NCBI RefSeq assembly: GCF_043290135.1
Contig: NC_134705.1
Span: forward strand, 41,498,271 to 41,562,270
Source of the DNA: Rhipicephalus microplus
Taxonomy: Eukaryota > Arthropoda > Arachnida > Ixodida > Ixodidae
DNA length: 64,000 nucleotides
Direction: 5' to 3'
Position 1 is the stretch's first letter, and each line of letters opens with the position of its first letter. Below, in pieces: positions 63,683 through 64,000 of the stretch. The notes beneath the pieces are model-generated. The model was not told the DNA's origin, did not search any database, and worked only from the letters and a program-made list of their open reading frames with translations. Made by a program: the position numbers and the translations under genes.

Positions 63683-63833
63683 TGTGGCACTGTTTAAATA
63701 TTGAAACGCGCTAGCGAAGATTCGACGAAGAGGAAGAAGAGACTCGACTGGCTCGCGAGCGACGCTGTGGATCCTTCGCTGAGCTACACCTCTGCATTAC
63801 CCATCTTGTGAATAAACGCGTTCCATCGTCACA
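63683..63833 (+). repeat. 5' LTR of Ty3/gypsy element G4
   Basis: TGTGGCACTG...CATCGTCACA, 151 bp, with GTGAATAAACG (polyadenylation-type AATAAA, about 63810) near its end. Followed at 63838-63854 by TGGTGGAAGGTGCTGGG, the leader motif shared with G1 and G3. The start is uncertain by a few bases. Confidence 0.6.
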
Positions 63834-63968
63834 ATTGTGGTGGAAGGTGCTGGGTAAGCTAGCTACTACCAAGTGATACCGGAGAGGCACCGTCCCCTAA
63901 CGACGGAACCGCTACACGAGCTTCGCCGCAGCCGTCGACTAGCGGGCTTGGCACTATTACCTCAAGAA

Positions 63969-64000
63969 ATGAGCTCGGACGGAGACAACCAGCAACCAGC
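63969..64000 (+). CDS. Start of gag of G4, runs off window
   Basis: ATG at 63969 opens a frame MSSDGDNQQPA that is still open at the window end. Its distance from the LTR (135 bp) and its polar start fit a Ty3/gypsy gag. Too short for certainty. Confidence 0.45.
   Translation, partial: MSSDGDNQQP

Overview
Eukaryotic nuclear DNA, most likely from a metastriate hard tick (Rhipicephalus-like). The pointers are tRNA-derived SINEs that I recognise as the tick Ruka family (an intact copy at 32216-32451, a relic at 6286-6520), a second tick-type SINE head near 36374, and a mix of Penelope, RTE, CR1-like, Tx1/L1-like, Ty3/gypsy and Tigger/pogo elements on both strands. Nothing looks prokaryotic, and I found no rRNA gene, functional tRNA gene or CRISPR array.

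Only one host gene is recognisable: two plus-strand exons of DNA polymerase theta (POLQ), at 29848-30094 and 38314-40265. They join in phase across an 8.2-kb intron. They cover the end of the helicase-like half, the disordered central region and the start of the polymerase half. Earlier and later exons were not found, so most or all of the window may be intronic POLQ sequence filled with transposons.

Layout. 1-3.5 kb: left part of a Ty3/gypsy element, then an internally deleted LINE. 3.5-12.3 kb: simple repeats, hairpins and Tigger-like DNA transposons carrying a LINE fragment. 12.4-17.9 kb: a pogo/Tigger transposon whose transposase gene is split by a Penelope element (PLE1) built as a 1,027-bp inverted repeat. 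18-21 kb: CR1-like LINE. 21.8-24.2 kb: a Penelope relic and a second inverted Penelope insertion (PLE2). 24.2-26.8 kb: a minisatellite split by a short non-autonomous LTR element. 29.8-40.3 kb: POLQ exons, with an RTE LINE (hit by a Ruka SINE) and other repeats in the intron. 41-45 kb: Tigger remnant and an inverted RTE copy. 46.4-55.7 kb: a solo LTR, a third Penelope (PLE3) and two Ty3/gypsy elements, all LTR ends abutting (AT)n tracts. 56-61 kb: solo LTR in an RTE fragment, a 507-bp MITE, and head-to-tail pieces of a Tx1/L1-like LINE. 61-63.7 kb: a second CR1-like LINE. From 63.7 kb: the 5' end of a further Ty3/gypsy element running off the window.

The strongest unusual signals are the repeated Penelope architecture (5'-truncated copy fused to its own inverted 3' end, with a 34-35-bp extension on one side only), the use of (AT)n tracts by unrelated LTR elements, several long perfect or near-perfect hairpins, and targeted loss of catalytic aspartates in otherwise readable reverse transcriptases and an integrase.
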